A program made the position numbers and the translations under genes. The notes under the pieces were generated by a model, which was not told the origin of the DNA, ran no database searches, and saw nothing but the letters and a program-made list of their open reading frames with translations. Source: Nocardia speluncae NBRC 108251 (GTDB taxonomy: Bacteria > Actinomycetota > Actinomycetes > Mycobacteriales > Mycobacteriaceae). Taken from it: a stretch of DNA of 64,000 nt. The stretch spans positions 1-64,000 of the forward strand of contig NZ_BDBZ01000033.1 in the NCBI RefSeq assembly GCF_001613245.1. Reading direction: 5' to 3'. How positions within the stretch are numbered: position 1 is the first letter of the stretch; every line of letters begins with the position of its first letter. Below are positions 46,050 through 53,945 of the stretch, one piece after another.

Positions 46050-46494
46050 CACCTGCGATCTGCACACCGAACCCTGGGTCCCGCTGACCGCGCTCGATAT
46101 CGCCCGCCGCGACGACAGCGAACTCATCATCCGATGCCCCGAGTCGCTGCACTGCCTGCGCGGTGCACTGGTCACCGGTGGGCGGATCGCACCACATTTC
46201 CGGAATGTCGCCGGTCTGTGCCCATGGATCGGGGTCGGGGTACGGGACACCGCACCCCCATGTGGATGCACGCCGTTCATCACCACCCGGCAACTCCGTA
46301 TCGTGACGCGTCCCGGCGCGACACCATGGGGGCCGATCGCCTCGATCGCCTGCCCCGGCGGATGCCGGGAATTCGCACCGATCCAGGCCGGCCGGATCGC
46401 CCCACACGGATACCGCCCCTGCCCTTGGACCGGTATCCGCCTGGTCGACCAGGGTCTGCATCCACCGCTACTGTGCGCCCAGGACTATCGGTGA
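46039..46494 (+). CDS. Unrecognised cysteine-rich protein
   Basis: A 151-residue soluble protein with ten to eleven cysteines, several in pairs or near-pairs (CPESLHC, PPCGC, CPGGC, RPCPWTG). This suggests a metal-binding or structural role, but I do not recognise the family. It is translationally coupled to the gene at 45786 and converges on the EspG gene. Confidence 0.55.
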   Translation: MAVDTCDLHTEPWVPLTALDIARRDDSELIIRCPESLHCLRGALVTGGRIAPHFRNVAGLCPWIGVGVRDTAPPCGCTPFITTRQLRIVTRPGATPWGPIASIACPGGCREFAPIQAGRIAPHGYRPCPWTGIRLVDQGLHPPLLCAQDYR

Positions 46495-46580
46495 GCCTCA
46501 TGCGAGCGGGAGACAGTCCCCGAGCCACCGACCGGCGCACCGGCGAACGCACCTGGCGCGCGCCCGGCCCCGACCGGCGG

Positions 46581-47360
46581 TCAGTAGGCCGCGTCGTCCG
46601 CCATCTCACGCAGTGTTCGCTGAGCCTGTTCGATCCATCCGGCGAACACGGCGGTGAATCCCTGCGCGGTCGCGGGCCGGAGCTCGAGATGGGTGCGGTT
46701 ACGTTGTTCCAGGTAACGGCCGTCGCTGGTGATATCGAACCATTGCAGGGCACGGTGCCGGTTGTGGGCTGCGTGGAAATTGCCGAGTCGCAGGATCGCG
46801 TGCCCGCCGCCGTCCGCGGGGCGACGGGCGAGCTGCGAGAATTGCCGGCGCGGGTTTCGCGGGTCGGTGTCGGGGACGTAGCCGGTGGGCGCGGCGGGCT
46901 TCACATCCCCGAGATCGAAGGTGACAGGCTTGTCCCGGCCGGGTTCACACGGTGGAAGGGCGGCGGCGAGCGCGGCGGGAAGCTGGTCGGCGCGCACCAA
47001 CTGGGCACGGATATCGCTATCGGTACCGTGCACCGCCGTCTGGCTGAGCACGGCGGCGTGCGCGTGAGTGCGGGCGCCTACGAGACGCAGGTCCTTGCGG
47101 GTGCTGCCGTCGCCGCCGCGGTGTTTCACCGAGCCGCACAGGATCTCGATACGCATATCGCAGTGCGCGAGGGTGTGCACGAGCAGGGCGATCCGCTCCC
47201 GTTCCTCGGCGTCGTGGGCTGCGCGGACGGCGTCGCGGTGCGCGTCGAATCCGTCGAGGGTAGGGAACCGGCTGCGGTAGCGCAGGGGTGCGGGCATGCG
47301 GTCGTTGCCTTCGCTGAACCAGTGCGCGGCGAAGGTATCCGGTTCCCAGGTCCAGGCCAT
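46581..47360 (-). CDS. EspG-like ESX secretion-associated protein
   Basis: A 259-residue protein with the EspG pattern: N-terminal WTWEPDTFAAHWFSEGNDRMPAPL, then a mixed sheet and helix domain with LVHTLAHCDMRIEI and a C-terminal helix (AGWIEQAQRTLREMADD). EspG proteins are cytoplasmic chaperones that bind PE/PPE substrates of type VII secretion. The PPE-like gene directly upstream supports the call. Confidence 0.82.
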   Translation of the reverse strand: MAWTWEPDTFAAHWFSEGNDRMPAPLRYRSRFPTLDGFDAHRDAVRAAHDAEERERIALLVHTLAHCDMRIEILCGSVKHRGGDGSTRKDLRLVGARTHAHAAVLSQTAVHGTDSDIRAQLVRADQLPAALAAALPPCEPGRDKPVTFDLGDVKPAAPTGYVPDTDPRNPRRQFSQLARRPADGGGHAILRLGNFHAAHNRHRALQWFDITSDGRYLEQRNRTHLELRPATAQGFTAVFAGWIEQAQRTLREMADDAAY

Positions 47361-47537
47361 GTGGGTGAAATCCGTTCCGGTAGAGCGTTATCGGGTGGTC
47401 GCCGGTCGCGGGTACGCGGTGCCGAAGGGGCGGCACCCGGTAAGTGCGGGAAGCGAGGTATTGCGGTCGCGCGTTCAACGCACCGACCGGCGGGCGGGTC
47501 CGGCGGTGGTGCGGGCGGTTCCGGGCGGACCGGCCGG

Positions 47538-48722
47538 TCAGGAACTGGGAGGCCCTTCGGCGGGCTGCGCGGCGGGGATATCCGCGCCCAGCACACCACC
47601 GGGAATCGTCCGCGGTTCCTCCCCGAGGAGTTCGTGGGTGTTCTCCTCGTTGATCAGGTAATCGGGGGTCTGCCGGTCATGTTCGTCGCCTCCCGATCCA
47701 CCGCGCCCGGCGCCCGGTGCACCCATCATCGGCATTCCGCCACGAGCCGCCGACGAACCGGACGGCGCACCGGCAGCGGAGGCGGGCAGCGCACCGGGCA
47801 TACCACTGGGCGTACCCGGCACCGTCCGGCCCGGTACAGGCGCGGCCGGAGTACCGGACGGACCGCCGGGCGCACCAGGCGTTCCGGACGGCATCCCGGG
47901 GGCACCCGGCGGTGCACCGGTTGTGGTCGACGCAGGGGTCACCGCGGGGCTCCCGGTGGTGCTCGGCACGGTGGGTTCCGGTGTGGTGGCTGCGGTATCG
48001 GTCGACGCGGGCTCGCCGGTCGTCGTCTCCGCACTGGCCGGTTGTTGTTCGCCGGGCTGTTCATCCAGGGGCTCCTGCCCCGGTGCCTCCGAGCCGGCCG
48101 GATTGCCCGCGGGGGAAGTCCCTGGGCCACCGGGGCCGGTACCACCCGGAACTCCTGGATCACCTGTGCCGGGCTGCTCCACTGCCACCGGGTCCTTCGG
48201 CTGCGGCAACACTGGGACCTGGGCGTCCGCCGCGGCCATACCGGCGCCGTAGGTGTTGGTGACATGCACCCGTGCATTCTGTTCGGCTTCCGACACCCCA
48301 CCGTCACCGTCGAACCAGTCCCCGGGGTTCCACCAACTCTGCGCATCATGCTTGACCGGCGGCATACCGTTCTTGGTGTTCAACACCGCATTCGCCGCAT
48401 CGTCGACCCGGTTCGCCAAACCCTGCAACGCCAGCGACAGGTTCGTGGCATCGGTCGCGTAATCGTTGACCGCCTGCCGGGCAGCCTCCCCCGCCGGGCC
48501 ATCCCACGCCGATTGACTCGAACGCCGGATCCGGGCGGCGAACGTGGTGATGTCGTCTTCCCAACCGTCCGCGATCTTCGCGTAGTCGTCGCTCGCGGCG
48601 GAAGCCTCCGTGGGCGTCATATCGTCGAAGGCTCGGATGATCTCGGTATGCGAATGCGCCGCGAGATTATCTCGCGCGCCCTGCTTATCGATCTGCGGCT
48701 GTTCGTAGCCGATGTCACTCAC
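47538..48722 (-). CDS. PPE-like type VII secretion substrate with Pro/Thr/Gly-rich tail
   Basis: A 394-residue protein. An N-terminal helical domain (about 1-130) carries a WxG-like turn (SAWDGPAGEAARQAVNDYA) and an adjacent SWWNPGDWFDG. A long Pro/Gly/Ala/Thr-rich low-complexity region (about 180-340) follows, then a charged tail (TPDYLINEENTHELLGEEP). This is the layout of PPE-like or EspB-like secreted proteins. A GTG at 48722 overlaps the upstream gene by four bases. Confidence 0.75.
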   Translation of the reverse strand: MSDIGYEQPQIDKQGARDNLAAHSHTEIIRAFDDMTPTEASAASDDYAKIADGWEDDITTFAARIRRSSQSAWDGPAGEAARQAVNDYATDATNLSLALQGLANRVDDAANAVLNTKNGMPPVKHDAQSWWNPGDWFDGDGGVSEAEQNARVHVTNTYGAGMAAADAQVPVLPQPKDPVAVEQPGTGDPGVPGGTGPGGPGTSPAGNPAGSEAPGQEPLDEQPGEQQPASAETTTGEPASTDTAATTPEPTVPSTTGSPAVTPASTTTGAPPGAPGMPSGTPGAPGGPSGTPAAPVPGRTVPGTPSGMPGALPASAAGAPSGSSAARGGMPMMGAPGAGRGGSGGDEHDRQTPDYLINEENTHELLGEEPRTIPGGVLGADIPAAQPAEGPPSS

Positions 48723-49171
48723 TGCTGCCCCTGAAATCCCTGCGGCGCCGACGCCATGACCTCGTTGTAGCGCGAGGCGAACTCGCTGTCGGTGTCCAGA
48801 TAGCGCTGCGCGATCACCCGATGCAACTCCTGAATACCGTCGATGATCTGGTAGTGACGTTCCAGAATGGCGTGCACGCTGTTGCCGGATTCATCACCCA
48901 TGGCTTTGTCACGGAACCGCTGGACCAGGACTTTTCCCGACCGGGGCCACGTCGCCGGGTCCTCACCCAAACCCCACAGTTCGCGGTTCGCAATCCCCTT
49001 CGCGATGCCCTGGTAAACGCGGATCCTGTCTTTCATCGCCGCGCAGTCTCGGTCCATGTAGACGAACTCTTCGGCGTTCACCCGGATATCGTCGCTGAAC
49101 GACATCGACAACTGGCCCTCACGGGCCGCATCGATCTGACTCTGAAAGGGACGTTTACCATCGTCCGCCAT
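48719..49171 (-). CDS. Small helical protein paired with the PPE-like gene
   Basis: A 150-residue mostly helical protein (DDIRVNAEEFVYMDRDCAAMKDRIR, YQIIDGIQELHRVIAQRY). It lies where a PE or WXG100-like partner would be expected, directly upstream of and overlapping the PPE-like gene by four bases. It lacks a plain WxG motif but has ELWGLG. It may be the binding partner of the PPE-like protein. Confidence 0.68.
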   Translation of the reverse strand: MADDGKRPFQSQIDAAREGQLSMSFSDDIRVNAEEFVYMDRDCAAMKDRIRVYQGIAKGIANRELWGLGEDPATWPRSGKVLVQRFRDKAMGDESGNSVHAILERHYQIIDGIQELHRVIAQRYLDTDSEFASRYNEVMASAPQGFQGQQ

Positions 49172-49216
49172 GGCCCACCCCTGTCGTGGTGCTCGAATAC
49201 ATCATTGCCACTCCCC

Positions 49217-49792
49217 CTACGCGTCCGCCGGAACCAGCGGCAGCACCTTCTCCGCCAATCGCGTCGCGATGTCACACGGATCCTGATCCCCGGTCAAACG
49301 GCCAGACGGCGGATTGTCCACCAGGAACTCCAAGCTTCCCCCCACCAGCTCCACGTTCACGGTGCAATCGCTCGATGTCGCCCCATTGGGCTGAGTGAAG
49401 ATGACTGGTCGCTCGTGCACGACGGCTGCCCGCGTACCTGGAACTGCTTTATCACGGACCATGTCGATCGTCAGGTTCGTTGCACTGATGGTGGCGCTGT
49501 ACCCGTCGGACACCACCCAGATGCAACCGTTCCACGCGATATCGCCACGCCGCATCTCGTCCTTGTCCGGTTCGCTGCCCGCGGCGTGTAGGCCTTCCGT
49601 ATCCAAAACCGACTGGGGGATGTCTACACACGGGTCGAACTTGTCCGGTATCTCCGGCGCCACAGACTGCCCCGCCACCGAGGTATCCGAAGGCTCAGCG
49701 CTGCCCTCAGCAGATGTCTGGCATCCCGTCGCCACCAGGACGACACTCGCCCCGGCCACCACCGCATACGCCGATCTACGCCAGATGCCCAA
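49217..49792 (-). CDS. DUF3558 lipoprotein
   Basis: A lipoprotein with the lipobox VATGC after a short signal peptide, followed by the DUF3558 domain: PDKFDPCVDIPQSVL near the start and DQDPCDIATRLAEKV at the end. The TTG at 49792 is preferred because AGGGGAACGAA lies ahead of it and it gives a normal 24-residue signal; an ATG at 49882 is the alternative and has no ribosome site. DUF3558 genes often accompany ESX-like clusters in Nocardia, as here. Confidence 0.78.
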   Translation of the reverse strand: MGIWRRSAYAVVAGASVVLVATGCQTSAEGSAEPSDTSVAGQSVAPEIPDKFDPCVDIPQSVLDTEGLHAAGSEPDKDEMRRGDIAWNGCIWVVSDGYSATISATNLTIDMVRDKAVPGTRAAVVHERPVIFTQPNGATSSDCTVNVELVGGSLEFLVDNPPSGRLTGDQDPCDIATRLAEKVLPLVPADA

Positions 49793-50012
49793 TTCGTTCC
49801 CCTGCGCCGATCTCGGAACTGGTACCGCAGGATTGGACCGGCTCCTCCGCCCCCGCGAGCTTGCAGCGACGGTATCGGACATTTGACCACGTGCGCAACC
49901 AGAACCAGCCCTTACCGGCCTCCCGTTCCGGAGCCACTCCACGGACTTGGAACCGAGCGAAGCTTTCCTCTATTCGGCGGGAACCATCCTGGAATCTCTC
50001 GGAGTGAGACCC

Positions 50013-50201
50013 TCAGCCCATACCGAGCTCGTCGAGCGCGGCGATCTGTTGCGTGCCGAGCCAGAAACCGAGCGCGAATCCCTCCTTCGTGCGGTACTGC
50101 GGTACTCGCGCTGCGCCGCGCTCCCGACGGTGGGCCGCCACCGCGGCGTCCCATCGCCCCAACGGTGGGCGTGGAGCTGTCGAACCGACCGTCGACGACA
50201 C
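50013..50201 (-). pseudogene. Fragment of a helicase-associated-domain protein
   Basis: A reading frame of 62 residues resembles one repeat of the helicase-associated domain (PLGRWDAAVAAHRRERG, then GFALGFWLGTQQ and IAALDELGM). The usual WLxxQR spacing is broken and the rest of a helicase is missing. The match is by eye only. The gap 49793-50313 holds nothing else recognisable. Confidence 0.4.
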
Positions 50202-50313
50202 TGCCTCGAATCACGCTGTTGCTATGTAGGTTTCGTAGTCCATCGATATACTTGTCCGGCACGGCACTCAGCTGTCGAGCTGAGTCGCACCGCCATTGAC
50301 AGGCAGGGGGACC

Positions 50314-50499
50314 ATGAACTCCACTCCACCGGCAGGCTGGTATCCGGACCCGGACAACAACCACCTCAGCAGGTACTGGAACGGCACGGAGTGGACCGTC
50401 GATCGCAGACCTGCCGCCCCCGACGGTGGTCGCCCCGGGCAGGAGACCGCCTCCAGAGCGAAAGTTCCGTTGTTCGAGCATATCGGCGATGCCAGATAG
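50314..50499 (+). CDS. Short DUF2510 protein
   Basis: A 61-residue protein whose first half is a DUF2510 motif (PPAGWYPDPDNNHLSRYWNG). DUF2510 usually caps a larger membrane protein; here the protein stops soon after AKVPLFEHIGDAR. It may be an intact small protein or the remaining N-terminus of a longer one. GGCAGGGGGACC precedes the ATG at 50314. Confidence 0.68.
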   Translation: MNSTPPAGWYPDPDNNHLSRYWNGTEWTVDRRPAAPDGGRPGQETASRAKVPLFEHIGDAR

Positions 50500-50512
50500 C
50501 CGATCGACAAAA

Positions 50513-50554
50513 TATCGGTAGCTCAATGTCGGTTTATCAGTAATCTATCGGTAG
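50513..50554 (+). promoter_or_regulatory. Repeated TATCGGTAG operator sites before the Fic gene
   Basis: TATCGGTAG occurs at 50513-50521 and 50546-50554, 33 bases apart (about three helical turns), with a related TGTCGGT between them. A TAGACT element that could act as the -10 box lies at 50552-50557, six bases before the GTG, which suggests a leaderless, autoregulated transcript. Confidence 0.5.
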
Positions 50555-50563
50555 ACTAGGTGC

Positions 50564-51655
50564 GTGTTCGAACCCAACTTCGGGATCAATCCCGCGACCG
50601 CGACGGCGTTGATGGCGATCGAGGCCGACCGCCAGGTGATCATGGAGTTGCCGATCAATATCGATGTCCTTGCCGGCCTCCGCGAGACAGCAAAGCTCGC
50701 GGCAACCCACTACTCCACCCAGATCGAGGGCAACCGACTGACGCAGGCGCAGGTAGTCGAAGCGCTGGCAGGCACCCATTTTCCTGGGCGAGAACGCGAC
50801 GAGGCCGAGGTCCGCAACTACTACAAGGCCCTCGAGCACATCGAATCCATCGTAGCAGCGAACAGCCCGATCAGCGAAACCGAGTTCCGGCGCGTACACG
50901 GGCTCGTGATGCACGGTAGGCGGACACCTACTCCCTACCGCGACGGCCAGAATGTCATCCGTGAGGCCGCGACCGGCAAGGTCGTCTATCTGCCGCCGGA
51001 AGCGGGGGACGTCGCCGTTCTGATGGCGGACCTGTTCGACTGGATCAACTCCCAGATGGCTACCCGTGAACTCCCGGCCCCACTGATTGCCGCGCTCACG
51101 CACTACCAGTACGCGACTATCCATCCGTATTACGACGGCAATGGACGGACGGCCCGGCTACTCACAACCCTCGTGCTGCACCGCGCAGGCTACGGCCTCA
51201 AAGGAATCTACTCGCTCGACGAGCACTACGCCCGGAACCTGTCCCAGTACTACGCTGCCCTCACCGTCGGCCCTTCGCACAACTACTACCTCGGCCGCGT
51301 CGAAGCCGATCTGACCGGCTTCCTCGAATTCTTCTGCGACAGCATGGCGGCCGCATTGAGTTCGGTTCGAGCCCGCGCAACCGATACCGTCACCACCCCC
51401 ACCGCCCGGCACACCGATGACGCGGCAGTCCTGCGTACTCTCGACCCTCGCCAACGCCGGGTGCTCGAACTGTTCCGCACCAGCGTGGTGATCACGGGCC
51501 CCGAAATTGCTACGCACCTGGGCATTTCACCGCGTACCGCGAACCTGCTGGCGCGCGAATGGCTCGAGGCCGACTTCCTAGAAATCGAAGACCCGGCCCG
51601 CCGAACCCGTAAGTACCGGTTGTCTCCGCACTATGAACGGCTCGTCCGCCCGTAA
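50564..51655 (+). CDS. Fic family protein
   Basis: A 363-residue Fic protein, probably an AMP-transferase. The active-site loop HPYYDGNGRTARLL lies near residue 188. The inhibitory helix motif (STQIEGNRLT, about 51-60) is encoded in the same chain, which makes it a self-inhibited class II Fic. A C-terminal winged-helix-like region (VITGPEIATHLGISPRTANLL) may bind DNA. It starts with GTG. Repeated TATCGGTAG sites upstream suggest self-regulation. Confidence 0.9.
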   Translation: MFEPNFGINPATATALMAIEADRQVIMELPINIDVLAGLRETAKLAATHYSTQIEGNRLTQAQVVEALAGTHFPGRERDEAEVRNYYKALEHIESIVAANSPISETEFRRVHGLVMHGRRTPTPYRDGQNVIREAATGKVVYLPPEAGDVAVLMADLFDWINSQMATRELPAPLIAALTHYQYATIHPYYDGNGRTARLLTTLVLHRAGYGLKGIYSLDEHYARNLSQYYAALTVGPSHNYYLGRVEADLTGFLEFFCDSMAAALSSVRARATDTVTTPTARHTDDAAVLRTLDPRQRRVLELFRTSVVITGPEIATHLGISPRTANLLAREWLEADFLEIEDPARRTRKYRLSPHYERLVRP

Positions 51656-51720
51656 GCGACCGTCCGGGCGGTGGCCGATCCTGTCAGAAGACGGTAGTTC
51701 GCTCCACTGTCAAGAAATCA

Positions 51721-51750
51721 CCACATCCGAACAGGCTGGTTCGGATGTGG
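51721..51750. terminator. Hairpin between the Fic gene and the F420-type oxidoreductase gene
   Basis: CCACATCCGAAC pairs with GTTCGGATGTGG around a 6-base loop. It lies between two convergent genes and can serve both. No long T-tract is present. Confidence 0.65.
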
Positions 51751-51816
51751 CGATTTCGCCACACGCTCCCCACAGGCGCGCACAGCGGGTAGCGTGGGGC
51801 GATTTCTGAAACAAGT

Positions 51817-52857
51817 TCACCCGGCGTCGAGCAGTGGAGCCACACGCTTCAGTTGATCTACGTCGGGCACCGAGACCAGCAGCATGGTGACACCCGAGGC
51901 TTCCCACACACCGATCTGCTCGCGGACTTGCGCCTCGTTGCCGATGATCGCCGTCTCCAGCACCAGTTCGTCGGGGACGGCGGCCGCCGCCTCGGCTTTC
52001 TTGCCCGCCTGGAACAGCGTGCCGATCTCGTCGACTTCCTTCTCATAGCCCATCCGGCGATACACCTGGGCGTGGAAGTTGAGTTCAGGCGCGCCCATGC
52101 CGCCGATGTACAGCGAGGTGATCCAGCGCATCCGTTCGATCTCGGCGGCGATATCGTCGGTGATGATGACCTGGGCGGTGGCCGCGATTTCGAAGTCTTC
52201 CCGCGAACGCCGGGCACCCGGGCGGGCGAAGCCTTCGTCGAGCCATTCGTTGTATACGCCGGCCATGCGGGGCGTGTAGTAGATCGCGAGCCAGCCGTCG
52301 GCGATCTCGGCGGTGAGCGCCACGTTCTTCGGGCCTTCGGCGCCCAGCCAGATCGGCAGATCCGCACGTAGCGGGTGGGTTATCGGCTTGAGCGGTTTGC
52401 CCAGGCCCGTGGCGCCCGCACCGCTGTAGGGCAGCGGGTAGTTCGGCCCGTCGTTGGTCACCGGCCCGTTTCGGGCGAGCACCTTGCGCACGATATCGAC
52501 GTATTCGCGGGTGCGCTGCAACGGTTTGGCAAACGGCTGCCCGTACCAGCCTTCCACCACCTGAGGACCGGATACGCCGAGCCCGAGAATGGCCCGGCCG
52601 CCGCTGAGATGGTCGAGGGTCAGCGCGTGCATGGCCGTGGCCGTGGGGGTGCGTGCGGACAGCTGCACCACCGAGGTGCCCAGCCTTACCCGTTCGGTTG
52701 CCGAACCCCACCAGGCCAGCGGGGTGAAGGCGTCCGATCCCCAGGATTCGGCGGCGAACACCGCGTCGAACCCGGCTTCCTCCGCGGCCACCACGACCTC
52801 CGCGGCGTGTTGCGGCGGCGCGGCGCCCCAGTACCCGAGCTGCAATCCGAACTTCAC
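51817..52857 (-). CDS. LLM class F420-dependent oxidoreductase (Rv3520c-like)
   Basis: A 346-residue luciferase-like protein: MKFGLQLGYWGAAPPQHAAE at the N-terminus, RVRLGTSVVQLSARTPTATA near 60-80, LGLGVSGPQVVEGWYGQPF near 100 and PIWLGAEGPKNVALTAEIADGW near 175. These are usual LLM/F420 motifs. Length and neighbours match Rv3520c of M. tuberculosis, part of the KstR regulon. The substrate is unknown. It starts with GTG at 52857, 38 bases from a KstR-type operator. Confidence 0.88.
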   Translation of the reverse strand: MKFGLQLGYWGAAPPQHAAEVVVAAEEAGFDAVFAAESWGSDAFTPLAWWGSATERVRLGTSVVQLSARTPTATAMHALTLDHLSGGRAILGLGVSGPQVVEGWYGQPFAKPLQRTREYVDIVRKVLARNGPVTNDGPNYPLPYSGAGATGLGKPLKPITHPLRADLPIWLGAEGPKNVALTAEIADGWLAIYYTPRMAGVYNEWLDEGFARPGARRSREDFEIAATAQVIITDDIAAEIERMRWITSLYIGGMGAPELNFHAQVYRRMGYEKEVDEIGTLFQAGKKAEAAAAVPDELVLETAIIGNEAQVREQIGVWEASGVTMLLVSVPDVDQLKRVAPLLDAG

Positions 52858-52895
52858 AACCGACCCCTTTCCGGCCTACTGCTTGCCAGCAGAAT

Positions 52896-52909
52896 AAGAA
52901 CCTGTTCTA
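52896..52909. promoter_or_regulatory. KstR-type operator between the F420-type gene and the OB-fold gene
   Basis: AAGAACCTGTTCTA fits TnnAACnnGTTnnA except for its first base and forms an AGAAC-CT-GTTCT palindrome. It lies in the 61-base divergent gap. Confidence 0.75.
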
Positions 52910-52918
52910 CTCGATATC

Positions 52919-53932
52919 GTGACTCATGGGAATACTCCACCCACGGTAATTACGCAGGAACGCCCGCCGGGACTGAAACCGGGCGATGTGCTCAGTGCGC
53001 CCCTGCGAATGGAGTTCGACTACACGCGCTCCGTGGGACCCATCATCGGCAAGTTCCTCACCGGTCTGCGCGAGCGGCGCATCTTCGGGAACCGGGGTTC
53101 GGACGGCCGGGTGCTGGTACCACCGGCCGAATTCGACCCGGTGACTTCCGAACCGCTGTCGGAATTCGTGGAGGTCGCGACCACCGGCACGGTCAAATCC
53201 TGGACCTGGGTCCGTGATGTGCTGCCGGGCCAGCCCTTCGACCGGCCGTTCGCCTATGCGCTGATCCAGCTCGACGGCGCCGACACCGCGCTCTTGCACG
53301 CGGTGGACGTGCGGAGCCCGGAGCAGATCAGCACCGGTATGCAGGTCACCGTTCGCTGGGCCGAAGAGCTCACCGGAACGATCCACGACATCGCCTGTTT
53401 CGAACCCGGCGACGCCCCGACGGCGGAGCCGGCGGCGGCCTCGGACGCCGAACCGGTCACGATGATCACCACCCCGATCGGGATGGACTACAAGCACACC
53501 GCCTCCCCCGAGGAGTCCGCGTTCCTGCGCGGCCTGAAGGAGGGCAAGCTGATCGGCGGCCGTGCCGACGCGAACAGCAAGGTGTATTTCCCGCCGCGCG
53601 GTGTCGACCCGGTCGACGGAAGGTCCACCGCGGACATGGTGGAACTGGCCGAGTCCGGCACCGTCACCACCTTCTGCGTCGTGAACGTGCCGTTCATGGG
53701 CCAGCGGCTCAAACCGCCCTACGTGGCCGCGTATGTGCTGCTCGACGGCGCGGATATCCCCTTCCTGCATCTTGTTCTCGGTATCGATGCCGACAAGGTA
53801 CGGATGGGTATGCGGGTCAAGGTGGTCTGGAAGCCGCGCGAGGAGTGGGGCCACACCATGGCCAATATCGACCACTTCGAGCCGACCGGCGAGCCGGATG
53901 CCGATTACGACACCTACAAGCATCACCTGTGA
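52919..53932 (+). CDS. Tandem DUF35/OB-fold protein (Rv3521-like)
   Basis: A 337-residue protein made of two related halves. The first (about 20-165) contains RSVGPIIGKFLTGLRERRIFG, RVLVPPAEFDPVTSEPLSEF and VATTGTVKSWTWV. The second (about 182-325) repeats this as FLRGLKEGKLIGGRADANSK, VYFPPRGVDPVDGRSTADMV and ESGTVTTFCVV. DUF35/OB proteins bind CoA thioesters and form complexes with thiolase-like partners, which are encoded just downstream. A GTG at 52919 is the start. The classic zinc-ribbon cysteines are missing from both halves. Confidence 0.86.
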   Translation: MTHGNTPPTVITQERPPGLKPGDVLSAPLRMEFDYTRSVGPIIGKFLTGLRERRIFGNRGSDGRVLVPPAEFDPVTSEPLSEFVEVATTGTVKSWTWVRDVLPGQPFDRPFAYALIQLDGADTALLHAVDVRSPEQISTGMQVTVRWAEELTGTIHDIACFEPGDAPTAEPAAASDAEPVTMITTPIGMDYKHTASPEESAFLRGLKEGKLIGGRADANSKVYFPPRGVDPVDGRSTADMVELAESGTVTTFCVVNVPFMGQRLKPPYVAAYVLLDGADIPFLHLVLGIDADKVRMGMRVKVVWKPREEWGHTMANIDHFEPTGEPDADYDTYKHHL

Positions 53933-53945
53933 GAGGGCTCCCCGC

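Noticed and set aside
50013..50201. An intact small gene rather than a helicase fragment.
   Set aside because: There is no ribosome site, and the pattern covers only one imperfect repeat of the helicase-associated domain.
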